Part shown: in pieces, positions 11,793 to 23,000 of the stretch | Numbering within the stretch: position 1 is the stretch's first letter | Layout of the letters: the number at the start of each line of letters is the position of its first letter | Assembly (NCBI GenBank): GCA_944472155.2 | Contig: OX235277.1 | Coordinates: 22,454,804-22,518,803 of the forward strand | Source: Trichobilharzia szidati | Taxonomy: Eukaryota > Platyhelminthes > Trematoda > Strigeidida > Schistosomatidae | Direction: 5' to 3' | DNA length: 64,000 nt | The notes under the pieces: generated by a model | Database searches by the model: none | Told to the model about the DNA's origin: nothing | The model's input: only the letters and a program-made list of their open reading frames with translations | Program-made: the position numbers and the translations under genes

Positions 11793-12860
11793 CGAACAAT
11801 TGTTATCGATAACTTCGTCTTCAGGCTATACAGCTATAAATCCATGAATAATAGAGTACATATAGTCAATAAAGGCAAATGAAAATAATATCAGAAACTG
11901 TATTGGGGTGCATGTGTAAGTTGAGATGATAGTCCATTAGTTAACATAGTCAATCAAATGTGTATAAGGTGTATAGTCAGAAAAATGTGATGATGTGTGA
12001 ATGAACAATTGGGTGATATAGTGTTGTTTTATAGTCAACGGAATACAAGTGTCATTGGGGTGAGAGAAATGCGATAACCACAAAATACATACAAACACAC
12101 ATTAACAAAGGGGACACTGAATGTGAGGGCTGACCGATAATGTCTAATGATTAAAATAAAGAGGCTAAATTGTTAATTGTAATCAGATGTTACAGAATTG
12201 GTAGGCTTAGTATAAAATCATCAAGGTTGACAAAAATTAAGGGTAACAATGAGGTGAAATAAACTGGGTGGAGAAATGGATAATAAAGACATGATATCAC
12301 AAAATGATAATAATGATAATCACAGTACGAAAAATTATGATCCCGGTGACCTTATAGTGGGCCAGGGTAGACAAAGAGAGTGAATAAGTTTGTTCTGTAC
12401 ACATAGGTCTGCTCTCTCTCTCTTAATCTCTAAAGCCTCAGCTGTGGCTAGGAGGCATAATCATGTGCCTTTGGGGAGATTGTTCGGTACTTCTTTATTT
12501 TATCATTAGACATTATCGGTCAGCCCTCACATTCAGTGTCCCCTTTGTTAATGTGTGTTTGTATGTATTTTGTGGTTATCGCATTTCTCTCACCCCAATG
12601 ACACTTGTATTCCGTTGACTATAAAACAACACTATATCACCCAATTGTTCATTCACACATCATCACATTTTTCTGACTATACACCTTATACACATTTGAT
12701 TGACTATGTTAACTAATGGACTATCATCTCAACTTACACGTGCACCCCAATACAGTTTCTGATATTATTTTCATTTGCCTTTATTGACTATATGTACTCT
12801 ATTATTCATGGATTTATAGCTGTAGAGCCTGAAGAAGAAGTTATCGAAAACAATTGTTCG
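11793..12860. mobile_element. Fold-back element with nearly identical 370-bp inverted arms
   Basis: Left arm 11793-12162 and right arm 12492-12860 are reverse complements with very few differences (one mismatch in the inner 250 bp I compared). They are separated by a 329-bp spacer with no long ORF. The outer end of each arm, read outward, carries CCTGAAGA, a short spacer, ATCGA(A/T)AAC and the palindrome AACAATTGTT, resembling the terminal motif of Penelope-like elements. The arms are much more similar to each other than the host duplications are, implying recent formation or gene conversion. Assignment to a PLE-derived non-autonomous family is inference. Confidence 0.75.
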
Positions 12861-15800
12861 TTCGAAATCTTTTTAACATATAATCTATATACAGCTACAT
12901 CTATCTTGTAAAATTATTTGGAATATCTCTTAGTCGCCACCGCATACCAACATTATTGGATTTAAAATTCGAATAAATAAAGAAGTGTTTATTGAAAACA
13001 AGTGCTTTTCCGGTCAATATAACCTGCGCTAAATACTCACGGTTTTTTGACATTCCAATACGAGCAAAACACGTTCGCATTGAAGCCTTAATGTCTTGAG
13101 TTAGATTTACTCTGTTGTTGTTAGTGCATTGTGATTACGCATCTGACACTTTCTAATCTTCAAGAACAAGAACACCGAGTGTCTACCCACATGAATAAGG
13201 CCAGCCGTTAGTGAGCAATTCATTGGTATTATTTATTTATTTAATCTGATCGGTGTGATCGTAAACATTCTATAACACTCCGAGTCGTCGTGTCATTTGA
13301 AAATATATGAGAATATTTCAGAAACATGCTGCTTATATTTTCTAATTCAGTATCAAACTCCTCAGTTTCATAAATTAAGTATCCTAGTGTGCAAGATATT
13401 TGTTGATTTCATTGACGTGCCTATGACACCTGCCGCCATATTGCATTCCTTTTAAAATTTTCCTTTCCTTTCGGTGAAGATAAACCAAGTGAATAGTTCC
13501 TCGTCACTATACTTCCATGAAACAAACCAATGAAATTCTCTCTCCATGTAATTGTGTGGCACGCTTCACAACATGTGTCCTTATTTTCGAAGTGAACACT
13601 TATTTTTGAATTCAGTGATGCAGCCAATCACTCTCGCCATTTATATATTGTGCTATACTTCTGAGGTAGGCATAAATTCTGCTATACAACTATAATCAAT
13701 TTGTGGAAGGATTTGCACAAACCATACTTTCAACTGTTTCTCTTTTGAAATACTTCATTTGTGTGAACAACATTTTTCTAAAGAAACAAGGTGGTGGACT
13801 TGGCCAGATATGGTCAGTAAAATTGGGCGACATTCATACTGAAACGAAATGGTTGCCTAATTAGAAATATTGTTTCATAGTGCTTAACATTTTCTTATCA
13901 AACAGATTTCGACAATCGATAACTGTGCACCTTAGAGCACACAGTGTACAAAAGAGTGATGAGATGGTGTCGAAATGATGTACATTCAATTTACATAGTG
14001 AAGGCGCCTAATCCAGTGTCTCGTTATCAGAATGGCCTGAGAAACTGCTGGTTATCATCATTATCTTTCCCATAAACCATACTTTTATTACTTGTCTCAT
14101 ACTTTCAAACTATGGTGGGTGTGTAGTCGAAGTAATAATTCTGATTTTGAGGTAGAACGATAACGGCATCTTAGTGTCATTCTCTATATGACCACACACC
14201 GAAACTCAGTCAATGTTTGCGAAATTCAGCATAATTACGCAAAACGACGCGAATGCTATGAAACAATTTAAACTGAAGCAAGTGTTGTGCATGCTAGTCA
14301 AACTGTCAAGGAAGGTATTTTTTCAAAATTAAATAATTTCAAGGAACTGGAATACACTAAAATACTAAAATCACACAAAATTCACTGACTTTTGGGAAAG
14401 GATTTTGATAGCACTCTGAGTATTAACTCACCTCTACACCTGATTCAAATTCATGCACTAGGTTGCTTACCAGATCCTCAGCAGAACCATCGAATAATGT
14501 CAGTATTCTTTTCAGTACCAAATTTCAGTATCAAATTTTATAAACCTGCATGCCATTTTTCGCACACAGTATCAATAACAGTTATCAAAGAACTAAATAA
14601 ATTGGAGACAGGTACTTCAAGATATCAATGTTTAACATAGCTTCCAGTGAGAGTATGTAGATATTGATTAATTTGTGTAATAGAGAGAGAAACCGAAAAT
14701 AGAAAAGAATAAAGCAGTCATGTGAAAGAGTGGTTACTCAACCCGACAGGCTGCATGATATTTTCTGTAAATAGTGATTGCTTCAACTGTTTGAAGTCTT
14801 GAGATAGAGTGCTAGAAAATTTTAAAAGCTCTAGAAATTATTTTCGAAGCGAGTACAGGAATAATGGTTAAATTATATTCCCTTATGAAAATAATACGAC
14901 ATAGAGAACGCCGAAACACAATTTTACTTTACACTTTATTCTACTTACTCTCACTAAGTAGCTCAAATGTTGGTAAAATAAATTTTTCATTAATGTAACT
15001 TATTCAATTTAGGTTTTCATGAATGTTGATGCAGACAACAGAACTTTTACTCAAGTGAGCCATGTTGATACGCTTATACACACAAGTAGTTTCAAAAATT
15101 TCTACACATTTTCACGATTCGACCATGGTAATGTGGACTAAATGTGGTCGGGAATCCTGAATGTATATCATTTAGGGTGTACTTGAATGGATGCGTGTCA
15201 CAGATTTCATTGTATAGTTGGATATTTTCATTCACTAGGAAAGATTCCTGCTATGAGTGAGGTCGACAGGCCATGAAAAAAGATGCTGAAAAGAGAAATT
15301 ATTACCAAACATGATGTCGATGGACGGCAAACAGCGGTGAAATGTGGTGGTCATATGGTGAACTGAGACCAAACTCTATTATATTCAATGCATCATCAGT
15401 ATATTCTATCATCTATCGTCTATCAAATTTGCATTAAACCTACATCATTCGTTCCTTTACATATTTGGCACTCATGTATGACCTGCTCACGAGCTAAATG
15501 TAACTATATGATGAATCAAGGATATTCCGAATGAATTCAAAATGGTGATAGTCCAATTATGGTCCCTATATTTCACTCATCCATAGTAACTTGTCATCTT
15601 TCACTACCACTCGTGTTGGCCGAAAACTTATTTTAGCTGGTGAAATCTTCCAATCATATGAAGGGAACTTGCTTACAGATGAGTGGCTGACACACCAGCT
15701 ACTTCATGTAAACTACACGCTACTCACACATTATGTATTTCAATTCGAAATCTGCATCAGTCTTATAAACTTTGATTGCGTTGTTAGAAGACCAAGTCCT

Positions 15801-16100
15801 CCTGCAATAGCAGATGCACTTAAACAATACACTCTGAAAATTCTTATCACATATTCACTCATCGAATAAATTATATCGGGAAGAAGAGGTCAATTAACAA
15901 TTACCGTTTAAGACTACTTTTGGTGACGTAATGAGGTGATCACAGTCAAGCACAGGCAAGGTAATTATAATAGATAAATAGTAATATGACCTTGGCGGCC
16001 TGCTTAAATCTTGGGCTACCAAATACCTTAATCATTACAAATCATATTGCATCTAATTGCTCATTTCCAATTTATTTTAAAAATTAAATTTTATTCTAAT
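12861..16100. other. Long spacer, mostly featureless
   Basis: About 3.2 kb AT-rich. A minus-strand pattern at 14432-14439 has strong splice sites (TTTGAATCAG and GTGAGTTAA) but encloses 8 nt, so it is not annotated as an exon. Short ORFs lack motifs. Confidence 0.5.
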
Positions 16101-16217
16101 ATGTCCTCTAATCGGATTATTTATTCTCGTGAGTATTTAATATCCTTAAAACCTACTGATCGGATATGCCATAAAAAAGACAAAAAAAGCATCATACCGG
16201 GTGGCAAAGAGCCTTAA
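16101..16217 (+). CDS. Short ORF upstream of the LINE endonuclease/RT ORF
   Basis: A 38-codon ATG-initiated frame containing IYSREYLISLKP ends 20 bp before the ATG of the large ORF, in another frame. The Y-S-R-x-x-L-L motif resembles sequence found at the end of ORF1 or just before the endonuclease in CR1-like LINEs. It may be the 3' remnant of a truncated ORF1, meaning the insertion is 5'-truncated. Function not assignable. Confidence 0.35.
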   Translation: MSSNRIIYSREYLISLKPTDRICHKKDKKSIIPGGKEP

Positions 16218-16237
16218 AAAACACCCCTATTCAATTT

Positions 16238-18904
16238 ATGACCGTTCCTGCAATCATGAGTACTAACTGTCGCTCCCTGCCAGCCAAGATTAACTGTCTT
16301 CAGTCACTTGTGTCTTCCATTATATATCGAAATACTGGGATCATATCACTTCAAGAAACATGGCTACATGATCTATACGATGACAATCTAGTGTATCTGC
16401 ATGATTTCAAACTATTCAGACAAGATCGATGTAGTTCTAGGAAGAAACGTGGTGGCGGTGTCGCCATCTTCATAAATTCACAATGGTGTACATCTAATAA
16501 AGTATGTTTCAAATTCTCTAGTGACAACATTGACTGCCTCAGCGTCAAATGTCGACCTAAGCATTTGTCAAAATATAACTACATATACATCTCGAACATT
16601 TATATTGCGCCTGGATGCAATTTCACTGAATTGTCTTTATTTGCGGATGAATTTACCTCCCTTGCTGCCACCTCCTTCGGAAACTCCTTGTCTATAGTTA
16701 CTGGAGATTTCAATTCTAGTGATCACAGTTTCCTTATTTCACTTGGTCATGATAACATTGTCAACTTCCCGACTCGAATGGATAATATTCTAGATCTTGT
16801 GTTCACAAATGACATTGTAATATTTGAAGCTCGGAAAAGAGCCACACTACTGAACTCTGATCACTGCATCATAAGAGTATTGCCCAAGGTATATGGAAAG
16901 CTGCACAAAAGGGTCTTCTCCCACCTTGGAAAGAAAACACAACACAGATGTTATTCACATGACAACATACCGAATCTAAGGACAATGTTAAAAGACACAA
17001 ACTGGGACCTGTTTACTGAACAAGCTCTTGACAACACAATTAGTAACATAACACATTATCTCAATTTCTGTCTTGATGTTTGTTGTCCTAAAGAGACAAT
17101 CTTCTTAAAGTTCGACCGTTTCGCCTCTTCTCAACTTAAAAAGCTTCGCCGTGAAAAAGAGAGGTTGTACAAAATGAGAAATAAATCTGGCGTTAAGAGA
17201 ATGAACACTTTAATTAAAGCTGAATTACAAAGACTAAATGCTCTCTATAACCAGAAGTTTCTTTCATGTAAATCCTCATCTAATATGTGGAAGCTATTAG
17301 AGGAAATCACAGGTGGTAAGCAAATAATGAATGATACTTCCGTTGATGTTGATATGCTTAATAAATCCTTCATATGTATCCCTGCAGATGTTATGATTCC
17401 CAAATCTAATAGTATAAATAATGACTGCTTCTCTTGTTTTAACACGAATGATGTCCTCAAGTGTCTTCAATGTCTCAAACCTACCCAGTCCCTTGGTCCT
17501 GATGGAGTTCCTGCTGTTATCCTTAAGAAGTGTGCTGACGTCTTATGTTACCCATTAACCGACATTTTCAATGAATCTTTTTCCAAAAGTATTATTCCTG
17601 ACTCATGGAAAAATATCAAGGTTGTTCCAGTGCCCAAATCAACAAGTGGACCTACTGTCAAGTTTAGACCCATTGCTATTACCTCACCTTTTTTAAAAGT
17701 TATGGAAAGACTTATTTTACTTAATCTTGAACCCTCTTTAAAGCCTTTTAATGACCCCAACCAGTTTGCCTATAAACATAGTAGGTGTACCTTAGATGCC
17801 GCTGTAGTTCTACATCATAATATAGTCTCTAGTTTAGAGAGAGGAGCCAAATATGTTCGGTGTGCCTTCCTTGATTACACATCTGCATTCGACTCTGTAC
17901 CTAGGTCTCTCTTGTTAAGTAAGCTTGCTGCAACACAGAGTGAGAGCTGGATAAATAAGTGGTTGTATTCCTACTTTTCTGATAGGAAGCAGTACACTGT
18001 CTACAATGGAAAGTCCTCCACTACCTCACTTACTTTAGCTGGTGTTCCTCAAGGTGCTGTTCTTTCTCCTTTTCTGTTTTCTTTTTTCTTACATGACTTG
18101 CCCCATTCTGATGTAGCAACTTCTGTCAAGTATGCTGATGACCTCTCTGACTCCATGCCTGTCAACTCTCAGTCAGACTGTTCCATATTAAATAACTTTC
18201 TCTCGGAAATTAGTCAGTGGTCCTCTTCAAACGGTTTTAATCTGAATCTGTCTAAATGTCAGGTAGTAAATTTTACTTTCAGACGAAAACGTGACCTTCA
18301 ACAACTAGCTAGCTCACATGGTCCCACTATCATTGACGGCATAGAGGTTGAAACTACATCTAATGTCAAGTACCTTGGACTGAGTATTTCCTCCGATCTT
18401 TTCTGGTCCTCTCACATCTTGCTAGTGACTAGAAAGATGTTTCGCTTAACGTTCTACGTTAGGAAGTTTAGACAGTCTGGTATAAAGCAGTCTTTGCTTT
18501 CTCAGTTTGTCAATTCCTGTATTCTACCCATCCCTCTTTACTGCTCCCCATTAATCTTCCCTGGACTACTTAAGAAAGACTTTGCTTCGCTGCATAGGGC
18601 ACTAAAAGCTGTTAGTAGGGGAAGTGGGATTTCGTTAAACCAACTGGTTAACACTATTGTGGATAGACATATAATGTCATGTAAGAAACTAGCGAATTCT
18701 ATATTGTCAGACCCCGAACACCCTCTCCATACGCAGCTCTCTCCTTGCATTTCATCTGGTAGAACTAGAAGCAACTATAGGAAGCTATATGCCAGGACTA
18801 CCAAGTATAAAAACTCCACAATACCTTATCTGGCACAGCTGTTATGTGATGAGAAAACTGTTAGGCATGACACGATCAACTTACTGCGGCACTCTAACAA
18901 ATAG
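16238..18904 (+). CDS. LINE ORF2: APE endonuclease plus reverse transcriptase
   Basis: 888 residues with no internal stop. Residues about 1-215 form an apurinic-type endonuclease: N10 in TNCRSL, E40 in LQETW, GDFN at 156-159 and the SDH catalytic signature at 207-209. Residues about 410-760 form the RT: LGPDGVPA at 419-426, FRPIAI near 477, motif A FLDYTSAFDSV with catalytic D546, GVPQG at 602-606 and the catalytic YADD at 632-635. Family role: the endonuclease nicks target DNA and the RT copies the element's RNA from the nick (target-primed reverse transcription). All expected catalytic residues are present, so this copy may still be competent or only recently inserted. The start at 16238 was chosen because the endonuclease begins directly after it. 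Clade (CR1/Jockey group) is by recalled motif style. Confidence 0.9.
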   Translation: MTVPAIMSTNCRSLPAKINCLQSLVSSIIYRNTGIISLQETWLHDLYDDNLVYLHDFKLFRQDRCSSRKKRGGGVAIFINSQWCTSNKVCFKFSSDNIDCLSVKCRPKHLSKYNYIYISNIYIAPGCNFTELSLFADEFTSLAATSFGNSLSIVTGDFNSSDHSFLISLGHDNIVNFPTRMDNILDLVFTNDIVIFEARKRATLLNSDHCIIRVLPKVYGKLHKRVFSHLGKKTQHRCYSHDNIPNLRTMLKDTNWDLFTEQALDNTISNITHYLNFCLDVCCPKETIFLKFDRFASSQLKKLRREKERLYKMRNKSGVKRMNTLIKAELQRLNALYNQKFLSCKSSSNMWKLLEEITGGKQIMNDTSVDVDMLNKSFICIPADVMIPKSNSINNDCFSCFNTNDVLKCLQCLKPTQSLGPDGVPAVILKKCADVLCYPLTDIFNESFSKSIIPDSWKNIKVVPVPKSTSGPTVKFRPIAITSPFLKVMERLILLNLEPSLKPFNDPNQFAYKHSRCTLDAAVVLHHNIVSSLERGAKYVRCAFLDYTSAFDSVPRSLLLSKLAATQSESWINKWLYSYFSDRKQYTVYNGKSSTTSLTLAGVPQGAVLSPFLFSFFLHDLPHSDVATSVKYADDLSDSMPVNSQSDCSILNNFLSEISQWSSSNGFNLNLSKCQVVNFTFRRKRDLQQLASSHGPTIIDGIEVETTSNVKYLGLSISSDLFWSSHILLVTRKMFRLTFYVRKFRQSGIKQSLLSQFVNSCILPIPLYCSPLIFPGLLKKDFASLHRALKAVSRGSGISLNQLVNTIVDRHIMSCKKLANSILSDPEHPLHTQLSPCISSGRTRSNYRKLYARTTKYKNSTIPYLAQLLCDEKTVRHDTINLLRHSNK

Positions 18905-19199
18905 TTCCCATTAGCTTTTGTTCTCCTTTCTTTGTTACTATTATATTGTTGCTCATATATTCCATTACAGACCAATTTTATATGTCATATGCTGTGGTGC
19001 ATTGTTTAAATATGTGAATGCAATGCTGTTCTTTTTTATTTCTTTTATTTCTCTTTTCTCCTTTTGTTGTTGTTGCTTTTTATTTTTAAATCCTTATAAA
19101 ATTTATGAGGTAATTAGATGCAATATGGTAATGAACGCTGAAAATTCCATACCTGTACCACAAATACTGTTTGGAATAAAGCCATTATTATTATTATTA
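18905..19199 (+). other. LINE 3' untranslated region with recognition tail
   Basis: The non-coding 3' part ends in (TTA)n. Positions 19137-19182 contain GCTGAAAATTCCATAC, TGTACCACAAATACTG and TTTGGAAT, which recur in the SINE tails at 1637, 3090 and (minus) 43267-43320. This is the segment expected to be recognised by the LINE RT. Confidence 0.7.
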
Positions 19200-19808
19200 A
19201 AAAACATCTTCACATTCGACGTTATCACATTCGACAGTCCCAACTGTTTTATTAACGTAACGCTACTTATTTCTTAATGTCCATAAATTTATGCTCACAA
19301 ATGAGAAAATGCTCGTTGCAAAATCCTATCATCTGTTCAATCCTTTGTACTTTTTGATACCATTTACTGATTCATATTTCTGATCAGTTCATACTTCTAG
19401 GCATCCTAATCAATAGTCTCACAGTGCAACAGATCACTGACTGGGTAATTTCAATTTTGTAAGCCATATGTAATGATGATTGTAAAGGAATAAAAATGAA
19501 CCCGTCGGGATGATAATTTTCACTGTTAAAATTTGTTGAATGTCTGTACGTGGATCATTTATTTGACCTTATTTGAGTAACTTTTGAGATCTAAGTGTAA
19601 AGTTGCCAAATACGTATAAGCGAACAAAGTGTGTCCTAAAATGTATGTTGACATATGTAATATCAGAACATATACTGTTATTTTGTTGATACGTCTATAT
19701 GTAAATTCAAACAGCTTCAGAACTCGTACATGAACTGCATGTGCATAATTCATACTTTATAATGAGAAAACAAATATTTGAGATCTCAATTAAGATTTTA
19801 TGGTGAGC
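19200..19808. other. Spacer between LINE and SINE
   Basis: AT-rich, no supported feature. Confidence 0.5.
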
Positions 19809-19819
19809 AGAATAATGTC

Positions 19820-20048
19820 TAGCGCGTCGGTGGCATAGTGGTAAGGACGCTCGCCGACCACGCACATAGTCCGGGGTTCGATCGCCGGCCAACGCACTCC
19901 TTGACCTCACTAAGCCAGAAATAATGGTGGTGAATAGGAAAGGTTGGGCATAGGCTAGCAACCCCACCCTGTATAATAAACACTTCTACAGAAAATTCAA
20001 GCCACTAGCTTGAAGCCCTATGTTCCACTGGGGAACATGAGGGAAAAA
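19820..20048 (+). mobile_element. tRNA-derived SINE with RTE-like tail, intact target-site duplication
   Basis: The head has an A box TGGCATAGTGG at 19831-19841 and a B box GGTTCGATCGC at 19875-19885. It is clearly related to the other SINE heads here (GCGTCGGTGGCA, CTCGCCGACCA). The 3' part differs: it ends in AGCTTGAAGCCCTATGTTCC, ACTGGGGAAC and an A-rich end, like the 3' ends of the RTE fragments in this window. An 11-bp perfect repeat AGAATAATGTC flanks it at 19809-19819 and 20049-20059, so the element boundaries are well defined and the insertion is young. It belongs to a second SINE subfamily that uses a different LINE tail. Confidence 0.9.
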
Positions 20049-20059
20049 AGAATAATGTC

Positions 20060-23000
20060 AGCGTATTCGCAATAATTCAGTGTGTGTTTATACAACGCAG
20101 AGCTGTTGTACATTCTATGTTGGTGTCAAGTACGTTATTCATAAATGAGGTATTCATTCACACGAAATTCGGTAAGTTTCGGAATACATCAATTTGATAT
20201 TATTACTGATCTATTTTCTTTATATTTCAAATATTTTACATTATATTATCAACTGCCTCTGCATTTCGAGTAAATCCAATCACATTAATGCATTTCGCTC
20301 TATCACATCCGTAATGTTGTGAAGGAAAAAATTCTCTGAGAATCATCACATCACTGTACCAGGAGAATATAATAATTTTTTGAAATGGCTTTCGGTTTAA
20401 CATCGTATGCACCAAAAATTACAATTTTTGCTAGTCGAGTTCCAGTATATAGAGAAGACCTCATTGAATTGCTGAATGTTATGCAACAATTAACGAAGTA
20501 TATTTTATCACTGAAACAGTCCAATTAAATGAAAGCGATACAGCGCAAACATTCCAGCTCTCTTTATCCCATACAAAAACAATATGAAATGCCAGAATCT
20601 CTCATGTTACGTTCACAATATCATTTCGTGTATGGCCTGAACGAGTTTGATTTTTCCACCAATAGAGAATTCATTGGAATTCCAAGTTTCTTAATATAGG
20701 TTAAACACAACCATAGAATAATTTATAATATCAGTTTTCAACATACATGTGAATGTGCAAGTAACAGCGTACTGCACGTTCATACCTGTGTGTTTTGTTC
20801 AGGCATTTTCAATTTTTGTGACTGCACAAGTCTTAATCTCTCAACAGTGATGCTTAATCCAGTTTTGAAACCACTCTCAACAACATGATGTTTCACCAAA
20901 AAGAGAAATAATCATTATTTCTAGTGAAATTAACTTTTTACCCTCTGTCTTGAATGAGTATTATTTTATCAAGTTCCATTGAGGCAGCTGCTAAAATCAC
21001 TGAACAATCTACCCTGTCAAAGACAATAATGACTCAAATATCATTGACTCTACTTTTACTAACATTATCTACTTCCTTGATGATCAATCTGTACTCACGC
21101 ACATTTTCGAAACTCTTCTTTGAAGAGTTGGCTTAGCTGAAAGTCGAAGCCCATTCTGAACTGAAGTTAAACGTCGCCAAATTGTATACAGTAGATTACT
21201 GTCTTACTTAGAAATTCTGCAAATGTAAAAGTTAAACCTACACTGAAATTTCTTGACCATTTGCAAACATCTTCAGAATAAAGCTGTCAATAAAATATTA
21301 TTTATTCCAGCTCACTTACTGTTTATTCCATATATCTGTATGTATACGACATTCTGTTCAAAAGGTGTGTCTCATCTCATCACTATCAGAAGTTTCGTGT
21401 ATTGCTGACTATTCTAAGAAATAAAACAAAGTAAATATGAGACGGATTGAGACGCTTTCTATTTTATTGAAGCAAGAATCTTTCTTCTTACAGACTCATG
21501 ATGTCAATCGATATAAAAGTTATTCCATAACACAACATTAAGTTACTGAGTTTGCTGGTTACACCCATTTATTTGATTCATATCAAAATAGTAAATTCTA
21601 CAATGAGGTGACTTCAGAGACATAAATTTACTCCACGGAGTTCTACAATGTTATCTCTAGATAATTTAATATCTTATATACTGCCTATTTTAGCATCTAA
21701 TGTTTTGAGACAGAAAAGAAATAAAAAACTGATGTTGAGAATAAAACAGTTTTAGAAACGTAGACAGAAATATTGAAATGAATTGAGTTGACTTTGTGAC
21801 AGCAGTAAAAAAACAAAAGTTTTTGTTCAATGGCATTGATATTGATTTGAAAACGCTAGATTGAGCATATCTAGTAGATATGTATTTTTCAAATACAATT
21901 TAAGAATGAGTAAACCATGACAGTAGTTTCAGCAGTTACTTAAAATTTCTACTGATATGACAGAGAATAATAACAGAACATAGTGGCAGTATTCTTCACT
22001 TAGTCTTTTGACAAACTGTTGTTGTTTTAGTGATCGAAAACTAAAATCAACTAAAATTGAGTAATTCATGTCACAGTATAAAAGAACACTGGATAAATCC
22101 ACAGAATTTGTAATATTTGATGAATAAATATGTTTTGATTGTCAAAGTAATCATCTTATATATCGCTATGCAGATAGTGGTACAACCGACACCAAGGTGA
22201 GCCTAAAACAAGTTCTGTAGGTTTAAGCAATAGTGAATCATAAAAATTGCTCCTGAAACTCAAAAGAGAACTTTTTGTTTCTGTAGATACATGTGGAGTG
22301 AAGTACCTTTACCCAAATTACGGAAATATTTTATAAACAAACCTGTGAAGAAATTACAGCGTTGTCTGTGCTCCGATTATTCTTGAGATGGAAGATTAAG
22401 GTTCACTAACAATTTCGATTGGTATTGACTTTATTGAGAGATGTCAGGTAAGCGGGTTCTCGAAAGCAGCTACGACAAGGACCGAAAAATTGTGACCAGG
22501 GAACAAACCGATGCGTTCTTCTATATAGGTGAATTAAGGTACTGGGTAACGCACAGTCCTATAATCTGATGATAGCATACACACTTCAGTTATTTACGAT
22601 AGAATCTGTGACACCGTTTAAAAATAATAATGATTTAATGTGTGAGTGCGACTGGCTAGTACTTTTGAAGGCTTTGTTATTTATTGCTCTGTAATAGTGG
22701 TGTGCTAATATAATAGTTCACTGTTTTCACACTGAGTTGTGTTTTGTTACTGCTACTAGTTCGCCTGCGGTTGACAACAGGCTTTCGGTACAATCAACAA
22801 CCTGCCTGTATCTACTGAAAGTGTCTCACAGTTTCATTTGTTTTCATTTAGAATACAGTTAATCATGCAGTTAGGTAGACGATTTAACACCAAGGTGTTG
22901 GATGACAGATATCTCATAACTCGCACTCAACCTACTGAGTTACCGATTGTTGAATTATTGAACCAGCAGTAGGCAGCTTGCGAGGAATACATGAAATGAC

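Larger units (their letters stand above)
16101..19199 (+). mobile_element. CR1/Jockey-like non-LTR retrotransposon, nearly intact
   Basis: The element has a short upstream ORF, an 888-codon endonuclease/RT ORF, a roughly 290-bp 3' untranslated region and a (TTA)n tail near 19183-19199. A short-repeat tail rather than poly(A) is typical of CR1-like elements. The 5' boundary is uncertain: sequence before 16101 contains CTTGGCGGCCTGC-like material that might belong to it. No target-site duplication was recognised. The 3' segment at 19137-19182 is shared with three SINE copies in this window. Confidence 0.85.
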
